Positions 10,786 through 22,965 of a stretch of DNA of 64,000 bases are shown in pieces. Source of the stretch: Scleropages formosus (Eukaryota; Chordata; Actinopteri; Osteoglossiformes; Osteoglossidae); the NCBI RefSeq assembly GCF_900964775.1, contig NC_041825.1, forward strand, positions 3,694,001-3,758,000. The letters are read 5' to 3'. The notes below the pieces were generated by a model. It made no database searches. It was not told the DNA's origin and saw only the letters and a program-made list of their open reading frames with translations. A program made the translations under genes and the position numbers. Each line of letters starts with the position of its first letter. Position 1 is the stretch's first letter.

Positions 10786-10997
10786 GGGGGGTGCGGTGGT
10801 GCAGTGGGTTGAACCACAGTCCTGCTCTCCGGTGGGTCTGGGGTTCGAGTCCCACTTGGGGTGCCTTGCGACGGACTGGCGTCCCGTCCTGGGTGTGTCC
10901 CCTCCCCCTCTGGCCTTACGCCCTGTGTTACCGGGTAGGCTCCGGTTCCCCGTGACCCCGTATGGGACAAGCGGTTCTGAAAGTGTGTGTGTGTGTA
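10786..10997 (+). mobile_element. SINE-1, second of the pair (unit 1)
   Basis: Inserted in a reversed SINE-2, whose remaining part (GTACTTTGCTCAAGGG onward) continues to about 11075. The matching copy in unit 3 at 24351 still shows SINE-2 sequence on both sides. Confidence 0.9.
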
Positions 10998-11221
10998 CTT
11001 TGCTCAAGGGTCCTACAGCTGGAGGTGCCAACTGAACCCATAGATCCAAAGGCAGCAGCTCTAACCACTATGCTGTCTTCAAAAAATGTAATTTTACTAC
11101 AGCTTAGTGTTTTAACTAGCAATCCGAGACATATACAGCAAGGCAGAGCTGCGAAATAATAAGTGGGAACTTTTTCATATTTCTTGTCATGCATTCTGGC
11201 CTGTAATGAATGCCCAGTATG

Positions 11222-11264
11222 TGACGCAGCACACAGCCAACTGCTTTATCCCTGTGACTCAGCA
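11222..11264. promoter_or_regulatory. Paired antioxidant-response / MARE-type motifs, unit 1
   Basis: Two TGACnnnGC motifs 33 bp apart: TGACGCAGCA at 11222-11231 and TGACTCAGCA at 11255-11264. The second is also a perfect NF-E2/Maf-type site. They lie about 1.75 kb upstream of the ferritin 1 promoter. Mammalian ferritin H genes are known to have a distal NRF2/BACH1-controlled ARE; use here is inferred. Confidence 0.6.
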
Positions 11265-11279
11265 AATCCCAGTGCCAAG

Positions 11280-13440
11280 TTCAGGTTTCATCAAAGGGGA
11301 CAATTTGAGCACGTGATCGGGAGGGACAAGGATTGTTTTCACCTCCCGTTACCACCGGTTGCTCATGACAGGTTCTCCTGAGTAAGAGAAAGGATGCATT
11401 TAATTTTGTGCACTCTGGGAAATAGGGGCTGTCCTCTCTAAGCATCATAAAGAATGACGTTTCTGAATGTATGATATCGAATTGGAAATAAAGAACAGGA
11501 TTCATGCCGGACGACCGCACCTGTAGCAGGTCAACGGACGGGCTGCACAAGGACGGCCCTAAAAGTACCGGTTTGTGGAACCTCATTTGAGCTTCCTTGC
11601 CTCCCCCTTGCGCCCCTTGTGCTCTTCTGGCTTCGGCCCGTCCGCATTGTCCCTCGGACCCCGGCTACTGGCTATTTCCCTTTACCGGCATATGTACCTC
11701 GGCAACCCCTGCCTGTTCTGGACCATGACTTTGCCTGCCCCTGCACCGCCAGCACAAAACGAAAGCTCACGCACTTGGGTTTGATGCCCTTGTGTGGTCG
11801 CCATGACCGTATGTCTGGTATCCTCAAGCAAAATAAACCAAAGCTTTAATACCTTATAATGTTTGATGGCTGATTGTCCACTGCTAATTTGTACATTTAC
11901 AGCGGAGGACAATGTGCCAGTGCAGAATGGGCTTCCACTGAATAAGTCAAAATCCTGCTTAAATCTTGTTTCATGTGTTTATCCTGCTCAAAGGGTTAAT
12001 GGAGTAGTTTATAAAGTAACTGGTTTTTAAATTACTGGAGAGAATTTTTATTTTTTCAATCACCTGTTTCAATTACACAGATGAATAGTTTTTCAATAGC
12101 CACAGTTGCACTGACTCCTCATGTTATAAATGGTCAAGTTATGATATTTCAGAGGTACAAATATTTTCCAGGTTTATTTGTTTGTTCACTTGTACCTTTA
12201 TTTACTAACAGAACTGATCAGAACTCTGTATGTAACTCAAATTGTTTATAACTTCAGCCAAGGTCACAATCAATGGAATCTTAATAATATAGCATAATTC
12301 CTCAATTTAATGGGATCAGTTCTATTAAATCTTAAATTTTAGCACAAGAGTTTTTAACATCTGACCCTGTGTGTTATTGTATACAGCATAATTCCTCAAT
12401 TTATTAATGGGATAGGTTCTGTTATATATGATAAATCAAAAAGTATCCCCAGTATTCTGTGTTCTTTGCGATCTGGATTATTGTGGACAGTTTTGGCTTA
12501 ACCTTGTACCGCGATAACTAAAAATTAGCTGTAAAACATTTTTGTTTTCATCAGCAGCTTATACAATGCAGGGTCTCAGTGTTCCACTATCCTGTAAACA
12601 TTGGTATGCTGTGGATGGAACACCAGTTTATTATGTTTTAGGAATACAAAACAATGTTCAAGTCTAACAAAATAATTGTGTGCCATTTCTCTTATGCATC
12701 AGAAAAATGAAAGTGGAGAAGCCAGTGAGTTGCAGTGTAATGGAAGATTGTATGGGGAGAAGGTATTAAAAGTGTTTCACCTTAAATACCAACTGCATGT
12801 CTCATGGTGAACTTCAATGAAACTGGCCATGAGGAAACAAGTGTTTGCCAGCATCTTGCAATCCAGAGCCCCCCCTAAAAAAAGTGCACAAAACAACCAC
12901 TGCTGGGACACACAAGTCTGAAATATATTCATTAACTGTCAAGAGGCAAGAAAGTAAATTATGGGTGTTAATTTTAGGTGACAGTTTTCTCCATCCAGGA
13001 AAAAAATTTAAGCTTGACCACAACTTGGGGTCAGTGACACCACATTTATAAATTTTAGGCAGCTGATGTGTTAAAGGACAGAGTACCTAACTGTAGTGCT
13101 GGTTTTGCCAGATTTCAAGGATAATAGTACTGAATCAGCAGCTGTTCATGACTAGGTTCAGTTTACTACTTCGAGTGAAGGGTCCACAATTCCCTAGTAA
13201 AGCCATTTTAAGTACTTTGAATGAAAATAAACAAGGAAGTATTTCCTAGCCCCTGTCACGCATCTAACAATGTCATGTTTAGAACGTCTAGAGGCACAAA
13301 TAGTAACCAAGTGCAGGCTTTAGAAACACACAAGATTGGGATGTGGGGGGTATAAACAGATGATCAATTTTGTCATCTCAAACCACTGCTTGAAAAATCC
13401 ATTACACTTCAAGAAACAATACTGCAGATGTTCAGCTCAA
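11280..13440. other. Intergenic DNA of unit 1 without genes
   Basis: Spacer between ferritin 1 and ferritin 2. It holds part of a dispersed repeat at about 12220-12870 that also lies in an intron of ferritin 6. A stretch around 11950-12170 is distantly alignable with 31440-31670 between ferritins 4 and 5, so it is old array DNA. Small open frames are conserved in the three units only because the DNA is duplicated. Confidence 0.6.
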
Positions 13441-13641
13441 AATGTTTATTTAGCCATCCAAATGTTGCTGTAGCTTGCATTATTAGGAACCCATTGACAA
13501 TTTTGCATTAACGCCACCTCCCCAAGTGAAACCAGATTAACCCACAAGTCATCGAAAGATTGAAGGACAAATTTTCTTCAACACACTGACAATAACAAAC
13601 ACAGACAAGGGTTTTGTTAAGTGTACAGCCTATGACTCCAT

Positions 13642-15407
13642 TTAACTGCTTTTCCCCAAAGTATGTTTGTCAAACAGGTATTCAGCCATCTTGTTGTCTG
13701 CACCCATCTTGGACAGGTTGGTGATGTGGTCTCCAAGCTTCTTGATGGCTTCTACTTGCTCATTCAAGTAGTGAGTCTCCAAGAAGTCACAGAGCTAATA
13801 TGGAAAGAATGACAAATGTCAGTGCTAATCATGCAAAACACATTCAATTTAATAGTTTTACACAGACCTAAAACCAGTGGTCTAGCATAAGGGAAAACAG
13901 ACTGGTTGATGTGGTGACAGGATTTGGTCCTGAAACCCTAAGTGAAAACTCACATGGGGGTCAGTCTTATCCAAAGCCACCTTGTGCAGATCAAGCAGAG
14001 CCTGGTTAACCTTCTTCTCAAGTGCCAAGGCACACTGCATTGCCTCCAGGCCACTGCCCCACTCATCCCTCTCAGGCTTCTGTTGAAGATGATTTTAAAA
14101 AAAGTCAGCTTCTTTGACAGTAAGCATTTCAGATTAACATCAACACAGACTTGTTCCCCCCCCCAGTACATCCATCTTCCTGACCCTGATGTCCTGCAGG
14201 AAGCTGTGTCCACCCCTCTTGTTCTGGAAGGAGAGCAGCTTCTGCGCATGCTCGTGCTCCTCCTCACTGCACTCCTTGAAGAAGTGCGAGAAACCGGGCA
14301 GAGCAACATCGTCCCGGTCGAAATAGTAAGCCTACAGGGCAAAGATAGAGAAAATGGACAAGTAACATTTCTTGCACCAGACAAATGGTTACAAACTGGA
14401 CAAGACAAGACTATTAAAGACAAAACACCTGAAACAATGGTTATAGCCTCAGCTTGCCTTGACAAACTGATACACAGGACTCATGTTACAAACATCTCTT
14501 CAACTGCATTTTCTGAACCTCCAAGTCCACCTGTGTTGCCACTTCCCTCCATTACAGGACAGTAACACACAACAGAAAACCCAGTATGAATGCAGAATCA
14601 CCTCTACCACCGTTTACAGCCCCTGTCTGCTGTTGCTTTTGGTGTTCAACTTGAACTGAAGTTAGTGCTTCATTTATTACAGCTACATCAGACTTTCACA
14701 AGTACTCAAATACTATCCATCTATCTATCAAGTTCTGCAGTTACCAGATTAACAAGGACATTACACATGTTGAACATGGTGAATTGGTCCCATCATAGTA
14801 AACAGTTTGTTATGTCCTAAGCCTCAAATGAAGTAGTATTTAATTTAAATACACACATACATTAATGCCATCTCCCCACACTGCCCTCCATAGCACCTGA
14901 CAGGCTGGAGGAACACTACTCTGTCTTGAATGTATAAAGCTGAACTCAACACTGAATAGGAGGTTCTGGACATTTCATTTGTCTTTTACATTTCATTTAA
15001 ATGCTGTTTTAAGCAATAAAGAGCCCACATTGAACTAGTATCCTATTCACAGCATTCCCTGCATCTTACCCCAGCATGTAAGAATTAAACAGTCATTCTT
15101 ACAGGAATTTTTCCTAATTTCATTACAGCCAGGATATTACACAATGCAACCTTGGACATTTGCATTAAACTTTCGCTTCTGACGTAGTAGTTGGAGTTAC
15201 GAACAATTCAAGTTACGACCAGGGTTGGTTGCATAGTTATAGCCCCAGATGCGTTCGGAAGCAGAGAGCACGTGCAGACACGAGTAAAAAGAAGGGACTC
15301 ACCATGGACAAGTAGGTGTAGTGAGCGTAGAGCTCCATGTTCACCATCCGGTTGATGGCAGCTTCGCAGTCCTGGTGGTAGTTCTGACGGATCTGAGAAG
15401 TAGACAT
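13642..15407 (-). CDS. fth1: Ferritin 2, heavy chain (chimeric gene)
   Basis: Exons 15303-15407, 14185-14331, 13954-14079 and 13642-13794, all phase 0; 176 residues that appear identical to ferritin 1, with E27, Y34, E61, E62, H65, E107 and Q141 kept. From the promoter to mid exon 4 it matches ferritin 1. The last coding bases and 3' UTR match ferritin 4, including a GTTTGTC..AACAGG variant and the 3' UTR with poly(A) signal at 13445-13450. The switch lies within 13670-13697, where all parents are identical. This is a recombinant product of unequal crossing-over, but the reading frame is intact and the gene should be functional. Confidence 0.97.
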
Positions 15408-15487
15408 TTCGGCTGTTTTTGTTTTAGTTAAATCTTACCTAAGCTAGACTTGGACAAATAGCTTTTAAATGGGGGACAAAGGCAGAA

Positions 15488-15517
15488 GTTCCGTTCAATC
15501 ACTGTTGAAGCAAGAAC
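15488..15517 (-). promoter_or_regulatory. Iron-responsive element of ferritin 2
   Basis: Same hairpin as ferritin 1: bulged C, TTCAA/TTGAA upper stem, CAGTGA loop, 81 nt before the ATG. Confidence 0.97.
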
Positions 15518-15558
15518 TTCTCTCAAAACCCTAAAGCAGTACCTGTAACCTGGTCCCT

Positions 15559-15654
15559 TCATCTCTATTTAAGGTGTTCATTACGGTGACGTCACCCGCG
15601 CGAAGCAAGCTATGACAGCCAATAAGATGTCAAAGTGAAAAAAAGGGGCGTGAA
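15559..15654 (-). promoter_or_regulatory. Ferritin 2 core promoter
   Basis: TATA-like TTAAATAG, CRE TGACGTCA at 15587-15594, inverted CCAAT and GC box, with the same spacing as ferritin 1. Confidence 0.85.
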
Positions 15655-16599
15655 TTTCCAGGGGAGTAACCAATCGTTTGTAAGGAAACCCAAAACGACT
15701 ATCCAAGTAATTACTATGTTGCGTAAACAAACAAAAAAGTTGTTGAGATTTGTAAATACTTTCCAATGAAAAATTGGCAGATTCATGACATTTTCTTTTA
15801 TATTTTACAGCCATATTTTTGCTGTGAGGTTATGTGCTGTTGTGTAATATGATAAAGGTGCGATTTTCTTGTCTTAGCTTAGCTAAGCTTTCATAGTAAT
15901 TAAATAATTTATAGAATAAAGGGATCAAAAGTAGTCGTTCTGAAAATACTGAATGTGCACCTTTTCCCTTAGTCCCCTTTTTAAAAGCATTGTTAAATAC
16001 GGAGAAATATACAAGGCAGCAACAGAAATATAATTACATTCACTTCTCTGCAGATAATTTATAGAGTAACTGCAGAGTCATGAATCTATTGTCCTGACAG
16101 TGAAAAGTGGTGTCTCAGAAAAATGGTGACTAATATTTTTATTAGACACAATTGTAGTTACACTTGAGGGTTTGAACAAGGATGTGAGAAAGACACATTT
16201 TAGCTTCAACACAAATAAATCATGATCAGTCCCCTCCCAGGGGAGGGTTGTGGCTGCATGAAAAGGACATGTTCATTGGAAATGTCATTAAAAAGGAATA
16301 ATAGCATTTTTGTAGAAGGAAGTGAAATATTCTCTAATAATGCAAAGCATTTTTTCTGTCATACGAAGAAAGTCTTACATTTATTGGTTGGAGTCAATGG
16401 GATCATCTCATGAAAATGTAATGTTGAATGTTTGAACGTTAAGTCCTATTTCTGTAGTTGTGTTACTTTCCATATTTCATTAAGTGTTGGGTTTCTTGTT
16501 GACTCCTAAGTGGCAGGTTGTTGCTTCATAGTAGATTTCTTCAGAACTGCGACTCCACACATTTTCATTTACATGTAATTGACATGGGGGGGGCACATA

Positions 16600-16819
16600 G
16601 GGGGGCGCGGTGGCGCAGTGGGTTGGACCACGGTCCTGCTCTCCGGTGGGTCTGGGGTTCGAGTCCCGCTTGGGGTGCCTTGCGACGGATTGGCGTCCCG
16701 TCCTGGATGTGTCCCCTCCCCCTCCGGCCTTACGCCCTGTGTTGCCGGGTAGGCTCCGGTTCCCTGCGACCCCGTATGGGACAAGCGGTTCTGAAAATGT
16801 GTGTATGTGTGTGTGTGTG
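16600..16819 (+). mobile_element. SINE-1, first of a pair (unit 2)
   Basis: Duplicate of the copy at 10561-10782, with small differences in the G-rich leader. Confidence 0.92.
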
Positions 16820-16823
16820 ACAT

Positions 16824-17034
16824 GGGGGGTGCGGTGGTGCAGTGAGTTGAACCACAGTCCTGCTCTCCGGTGGGTCTGAGGTTCAAGTCCCACTTGGGGT
16901 GCCTTGCGACGGATTGGCGTCCCGTCCTGGGTGTGTCCCCTCCCCCTCTGGCCTTACGCCCTGTGTTACCGGGTAGGCTCCGGTTCCCCGTGACCCCGTA
17001 TGGGACAAGCGGTTCTGAAAGTGTGTGTGTGTGT
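16824..17034 (+). mobile_element. SINE-1, second of a pair (unit 2)
   Basis: Duplicate of 10786-10997. It shares the changes GGTCTGAGGTTCAAGTCC with the unit 3 copy at 24351 rather than with unit 1. Confidence 0.9.
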
Positions 17035-17259
17035 ACTTTGCTCAAGGGTCCTACAGCTGGAGGTGCCAACTGAACCCATAGATCCAAAGGCAGCAGCTCT
17101 AACCACTATGCTGTCTTCAAAAAATGTAATTTTACTACAGCTTAGTGTTTTAACTAGCAATCCGAGACATATACAGCAAGGCAGAGCTGCGAAATAATAA
17201 GTGGGAACTTTTTCATATTTCTTGTCATGCATTCTGGCCTGTAATGAATGCCCAGTATG

Positions 17260-17302
17260 TGACGCAGCACACAGCCAACTGCTTTATCCCTGTGACTCAG
17301 CA
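17260..17302. promoter_or_regulatory. Paired ARE/MARE-type motifs, unit 2
   Basis: TGACGCAGCA at 17260-17269 and TGACTCAGCA at 17293-17302, 33 bp apart, about 1.75 kb upstream of ferritin 2. Confidence 0.6.
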
Positions 17303-17309
17303 AATCCCA

Positions 17310-19475
17310 GTGCCAAGTTCAGGTTTCATCAAAGGGGACAATTTGAGCACGTGATCGGGAGGGACAAGGATTGTTTTCACCTCCCGTTACCACCGGTTGC
17401 TCATGACAGGTTCTCCTGAGTAAGAGAAAGGATGCATTTAATTTTGTGCACTCTGGGAAATAGGGGCTGTCCTCTCTAAGCATCATAAAGAATGACGTTT
17501 CTGAATGTATGATATCGAATTGGGAATAAAGAACAGGATTCATGCCGGACGACCGCACCTGTAGCAGGTCAATGGACGGGCTGCACAAGGACGGCCCTAA
17601 ACGCACCGGTTTGTGGAACCTCATTTGAGCTTCCTTGCCTCCCCCTTGCGCCCCTTGTGCTCTTCTGGCTTCGGCCCGTCCGCATTGTCCCTCGGACCCC
17701 GGCTACTGGCTATTTCCCTTTACCGGCATATGTACCTCGGCAACCCCTGCCTGTTCTGGACCATGACTTTGCCTGCCCCTGCACCGCCAGCACAAAACGA
17801 AAGCTCACGCACTTGGGTTTGATGCCCTTGTGTGGTCGCCATGACCGTATGTCTGGTATCCTCAAGCAAAATAAACCAAAGCTTTAATACCTTATAATGT
17901 TTGATGGCTGATTGTCCACTGCTAATTTGTACATTTACAGCGGAGGACAATGTGCCAGTGCAGAATGGGCTTCCACTGAATAAGTCAAAATCCTGCTTAA
18001 GTCTTGTTTCATGTGTTTATCCTGCTCAAAGGGTTAATGGAGTAGTTTATAAAGTAACTGGTTTTTAAATTACTGGAGAGAATTTTTATTTTTTCAATCA
18101 CCTGTTTCAATTACACAGATGAATAGTTTTTCAATAGCCACAGTTGCACTGACTCCTCATGTTATAAATGGTCAAGTTATGATATTTCAGAGGTACAAAT
18201 ATTTTCCAGGTTTATTTGTTTGTTCACTTGTACCTTTATTTACTAACAGAACTGATCAGAACTCTGTATGTAACTCAAATTGTTTATAACTTCAGCCAAG
18301 GTCACAATCAATGGAATCTTAATAATATAGCATAATTCCTCAATTTAATGGGATCAGTTCTATTAAATCTTAAATTTTAGCACAAGAGTTTTTAACATCT
18401 GACCCTGTGTGTTATTGTATACAGCATAATTCCTCAATTTATTAATGGGATAGGTTCTGTTATATATGATAAATCAAAAAGTATCCCCAGTATTCTGTGT
18501 TCTTTGCGATCTGGATTATTGTGGACAGTTTTGGCTTAACCTTGTACCGCGATAACTAAAAATTAGCTGTAAAACATTTTTGTTTTCATCAGCAGCTTAT
18601 ACAATGCAGGGTCTCAGTGTTCCACTATCCTGTAAACATTGGTACGCTGTGGATGGGACACCAGTTTATGTTTTATGAATACAAAACAATGTTCAAGTCT
18701 AACAAAATAATTGTGTGCCATTTCTCTTATGCATCAGAAAAATGAAAGTGGAGAAGCCAGTGAGTTGCAGTGTAATGGAAGATTGTATGGGGAGAAGGTA
18801 TTAAAAGTGTTTCACCTTAAATACCAACTGCATGTCTCATGGTGAACTTCAATGAAACTGGCCATGAGGAAACAAGTGTTTGCCAGCATCTTGCAATCCA
18901 GAGCCCCCCCTAAAAAAAGTGCACAAAACAACCACTGCTGGGACACACAAGTCTGAAATATATTCATTAACTGTCAAGAGGCAAGAAAGTAAATTATGGG
19001 TGTTAATTTTAGGTGACAGTTTTCTCCATCCAGGAAAATAATTTAAGCTTGACCACAACTTGGGGTCAGTGACACCACATTTATAAATTTTAGGCAGCTG
19101 ATGTGTTAAAGGACAGAGTACCTAACTGTAGTGCTGGTTTTGCCAGATTTCAAGGCTAATAGTACCGAATCAGCAGCTGCTCATGACTAGGTTCAGTTTA
19201 CTACTTCGAGTGAAGGGTCCACAATTCCCTAGTAAAGCCATTTTAAGTACTTTGAATGAAAATAAACAAGGAAGTATTTCCTAGCCCCGGTCACGCATCT
19301 AACAATGTCATGTTTAGAACGTCTAGAGGCACAAATAGTAACCAAGTGCAGGCTTTAGAAACACACAAGATTGGGATGTGGGGGGTATAAACAGATGATC
19401 AATTTTGTCATCTCAAACCACTGCTTGAAAAATCCATTACACTTCAAGAAACAATACTGCAGATGTTCAGCTCAA
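17310..19475. other. Intergenic DNA of unit 2 without genes
   Basis: Near-identical to 11280-13440. It carries the second copy of the dispersed repeat (about 18255-18905). No gene seen. Confidence 0.6.
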
Positions 19476-19676
19476 AATGTTTATTTAGCCATCCAAATGT
19501 TGCTGTAGCTTGCATTATTAGGAACCCATTGACAATTTTGCATTAACGCCACCTCCCCAAGTGAAACCAGATTAACCCACAAGTCATCGAAAGATTGAAG
19601 GACAAATTTTCTTCAACACACTGACAATAACAAACACAGACAAGGGTTTTGTTAAGTGTACAGCCTATGACTCCAT

Positions 19677-21443
19677 TTAACTGCTTTTCCCCAAAGTATG
19701 TTTGTCAAACAGGTATTCAGCCATCTTGTTGTCTGCACCCATCTTGGACAGGTTGGTGATGTGGTCTCCAAGCTTCTTGATGGCTTCTACTTGCTCATTC
19801 AAGTAGTGAGTCTCCAAGAAGTCACAGAGCTAATATGGAAAGAATGACAAATGTCAGTGCTAATCATGCAAAACACATTCAATTTAATAGTTTTACACAG
19901 ACCTAAAACCAGTGGTCTAGCATAAGGGAAAACAGACTGGTTGATGTGGTGACAGGATTTGGTCCTGAAACCCTAAGTGAAAACTCACATGGGGGTCAGT
20001 CTTATCCAAAGCCACCTTGTGCAGATCAAGCAGAGCCTGGTTAACCTTCTTCTCAAGTGCCAAGGCACACTGCATTGCCTCCAGGCCACTGCCCCACTCA
20101 TCCCTCTCAGGCTTCTGTTGAAGATGATTTTAAAAAAAAGTCAGCTTCTTTGACAGTAAGCATTTCAGATTAACATCAACACAGACTTGTTCCCCCCCCC
20201 AGTACATCCATCTTCCTGACCCTGATGTCCTGCAGGAAGCTGTGTCCACCCCTCTTGTTCTGGAAGGAGAGCAGCTTCTGCGCATGCTCGTGCTCCTCCT
20301 CACTGCACTCCTTGAAGAAGTGCGAGAAACCGGGCAGAGCAACATCGTCCCGGTCGAAATAGTAAGCCTACAGGGCAAAGATAGAGAAAATGGACAAGTA
20401 ACATTTCTTGCACCAGACAAATGGTTACAAACTGGACAAGACAAGACTATTAAAGACAAAACACCTGAAACAATGGTTATAGCCTCAGCTTGCCTTGACA
20501 AACTGATACACAGGACTCATGTTACAAACATCTCTTCAACTGCATTTTCTGAACCTCCAAGTCCACCTGTGTTGCCACTTCCCTCCATTACAGGACAGTA
20601 AAACACAACAGAAAACCCAGTATGAATGCAGAATCACCTCTACCACCGTTTACAGCCCCTGTCTGCTGTTGCTTTTGGTGTTCAACTTGAACTGAAGTTA
20701 GTGCTTCATTTATTACAGCTACATCAGACTTTCACAAGTACTCAAATACTATCCATCTATCTATCAAGTTCTGCAGTTACCAGATTAACAAGGACATTAC
20801 ACATGTTGAACATGGTGAATTGGTCCCATCATAGTAAACAGTTTGTTATGTCCTAAGCCTCAAATGAAGTAGTATTTAATTTAAATACACACATACATTA
20901 ATGCCATCTCCCCACACTGCCCTCCATAGCACCTGACAGGCTGGAGGAACACTACTCTGTCTTGAATGTATAAAGCTGAACTCAACACTGAATAGGAGGT
21001 TCTGGACATTTCATTTGTCTTTTACATTTCATTTAAATGCTGTTTTAAGCAATAAAGAGCCCACATTGAACTAGTATCCTATTCACAGCATTCCCTGCAT
21101 CTTACCCCAGCATGTAAGAATTAAACAGTCATTCTTACAGGAATTTTTCCTAATTTCATTACAGCCAGGATATTACACAATGCAACCTTGGACATTTGCA
21201 TTAAACTTTCGCTTCTGACGTAGTAGTTGGAGTTACGAACAATTCAAGTTACGACCAGGGTTGGTTGCATAGTTATAGCCCCAGATGCGTTCGGAAGCAA
21301 AGTGCACGTGCAGACACGAGTAAAAAGAAGGGACTCACCATGGACAAGTAGGTGTAGTGAGCGTAGAGCTCCATGTTCACCATCCGGTTGATGGCAGCTT
21401 CGCAATCCTGGTGGTAGTTCTGACGGATCTGAGAAGTAGACAT
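19677..21443 (-). CDS. fth1: Ferritin 3, heavy chain (chimeric gene)
   Basis: Exons 21339-21443, 20221-20367, 19989-20114 and 19677-19829; 176 residues that appear identical to ferritins 1 and 2, with the complete ferroxidase site. Like ferritin 2 it is a ferritin 1-type body joined to a ferritin 4-type end; the switch lies within about 19705-19732. Poly(A) signal at 19480-19485. Only synonymous or non-coding differences from ferritin 2 were noticed, for example in exon 1. The shared chimera junction means a second round of unequal exchange copied an already chimeric unit. Confidence 0.97.
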
Positions 21444-21523
21444 TTCGGCTGTTTTTGTTTTAGTTAAATCTTACCTAAGCTAGACTTGGACAAATAGCTT
21501 TTAAATGGGGGACAAAGGCAGAA

Positions 21524-21553
21524 GTTCCGTTCAATCACTGTTGAAGCAAGAAC
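21524..21553 (-). promoter_or_regulatory. Iron-responsive element of ferritin 3
   Basis: Identical hairpin to ferritins 1 and 2, loop CAGTGA. Confidence 0.97.
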
Positions 21554-21595
21554 TTCTCTCAAAACCCTAAAGCAGTACCTGTAACCTGGTCCCTT

Positions 21596-21690
21596 CATCT
21601 CTATTTAAGGTGTTCATTACGGTGACGTCACCCGCGCGAAGCAAGCTATGACAGCCAATAAGATGTCAAAGTGAAAAAAGGGGCGTGAAT
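21596..21690 (-). promoter_or_regulatory. Ferritin 3 core promoter
   Basis: TATA-like TTAAATAG, CRE TGACGTCA at 21623-21630, inverted CCAAT and GC box. Confidence 0.85.
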
Positions 21691-22548
21691 TTCCAGGGGA
21701 GTAACCAATCGTTTGTAAGGAAACCCAAAACGACTATCCAAGTAATTACTATGTTGCGTAAACAAACAAAAAAGTTGTTGAGATTTGTAAATACTTTCCA
21801 ATGAAAAATTGGCAGATTCATGACATTTTATTTTATATTTTACAGCCATATTTTGCTGTCAAGACAATTTTGCTGTGAGGTTATGTGCTGTTGTGTAATA
21901 TGATAAAGGTGCGATTTTCTTGTCTTACCTAAGCTTTCATAGTAATTAAATAATTTATAGAATAAAGGGATCAAAAGTAGTCGTTCTGAAAATACTGAAT
22001 GTGCACCTTTTCCCTTAGTCCCTTTTTAAAAGCATTGTTAAATACGGAGAAATATACAAGGCAGCAACAGAAATATAATTACATTCACTTCTCTGCAGAT
22101 AATTTATAGAGTAACTGCAGAGTCATGAATCTATTGTCCTGACAGTGAAAAGTGGTGTTTCAGAAAAATGGTGACTAATATTTTTATTAGACACAATTGT
22201 AGTGAAAAGGACATGTTCATTGGAAATGTCATTAAAAAGGAATAATAGCATTTTTGTAGAAGGAAGTGAAATATTCTCTAATAATGCAAAGCATTTTTTC
22301 TGTCATACGAAGAAAGTCTTACATTTATTGGTTGGAGTCAATGGGATCATCTCATGAAAATGTAATGTTGAATGTTTGAACGTTAAGTCCTATTTCTGTA
22401 GTTGTGTTACTTTCCATATTTCATTGCATAAGTGTTGGGTTTCTTGTTGACTCCTAAGTGGCAGGTTGTTGCTTCATAGTAGATTTCTTCAGAACTGCGA
22501 CTCCACACATTTTCATTTACATGTAATTGACATTTTCATGTCAATTAC

Positions 22549-22761
22549 ACACACACACACACACTTTCAGAACCGCTTGTCCCATACGGGGTCACGGGGA
22601 ACCGGAGCCTACCCGGTAACACAGGGCGTAAGGCCGGAGGGGGGAGGGGACACACCCAGGACGGGACGCCAGTCCACCACAAGGCACCCCAAGCGGGACT
22701 CGAACCCCAGACCCACCGGAGAGCAGGACTGTGGTCCAACCCACTGCACCACCGCGCCCCC
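22549..22761 (-). mobile_element. SINE-1, reversed, with exact target duplication
   Basis: Reversed copy with (AC)n at the left. It is flanked by CATGTCAATTAC at 22537-22548 and 22762-22773, an exact 12-bp target duplication. It is present only in unit 3. Confidence 0.95.
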
Positions 22762-22965
22762 CATGTCAATTACATTTTTAAATAAATTTCATTTACATGT
22801 ACATTTACATTTTCACCTTCTGAGTATGGTTTTTCATTAGTAATACCTAGTAATTCTGCTCTGTCCTGACAATAAAGAGGGACTTATTCATACACTATGC
22901 AATAGAAATGGTGGCATCCATTCCCCATAACATAATGATTTTACTTTGATTACATACTAAGAGTA

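Larger units (their letters stand above)
7660..13697. repeat. Ferritin tandem unit 1
   Basis: About 6.04 kb carrying ferritin 1 from mid exon 4 to the promoter plus all intergenic DNA up to exon 4 of ferritin 2. It repeats nearly base for base in unit 2 (13697-19732) and, with extra sequence, in unit 3 (19732-27267). Differences seen are scattered substitutions and small indels. Confidence 0.92.
13697..19732. repeat. Ferritin tandem unit 2
   Basis: About 6.04 kb, near-identical to unit 1 throughout, including the SINE-1 pair, the ARE pair and the long spacer. Its right edge is the exon 4 switch point of ferritin 3. Confidence 0.92.

Noticed and set aside
10441-11049. Long open frames with motifs like SNPRPTGEQD
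   Set aside because: They are translations of SINE-1 copies and reappear at every SINE-1 in the window. They are not a protein family of the host.
13942-14565. Long plus-strand open frame (207 codons) conserved in the tandem copies
   Set aside because: It is antisense to ferritin exons 3 and 2 and runs through their intron. Its conservation follows from the duplicated ferritin gene, and exon lengths and splice sites support the minus-strand gene.
7660-19732. CRISPR-like or satellite interpretation of the regular repeats
   Set aside because: The repeat unit is about 6 kb and carries a full intron-containing gene. It is a gene tandem, not an array of short repeats.
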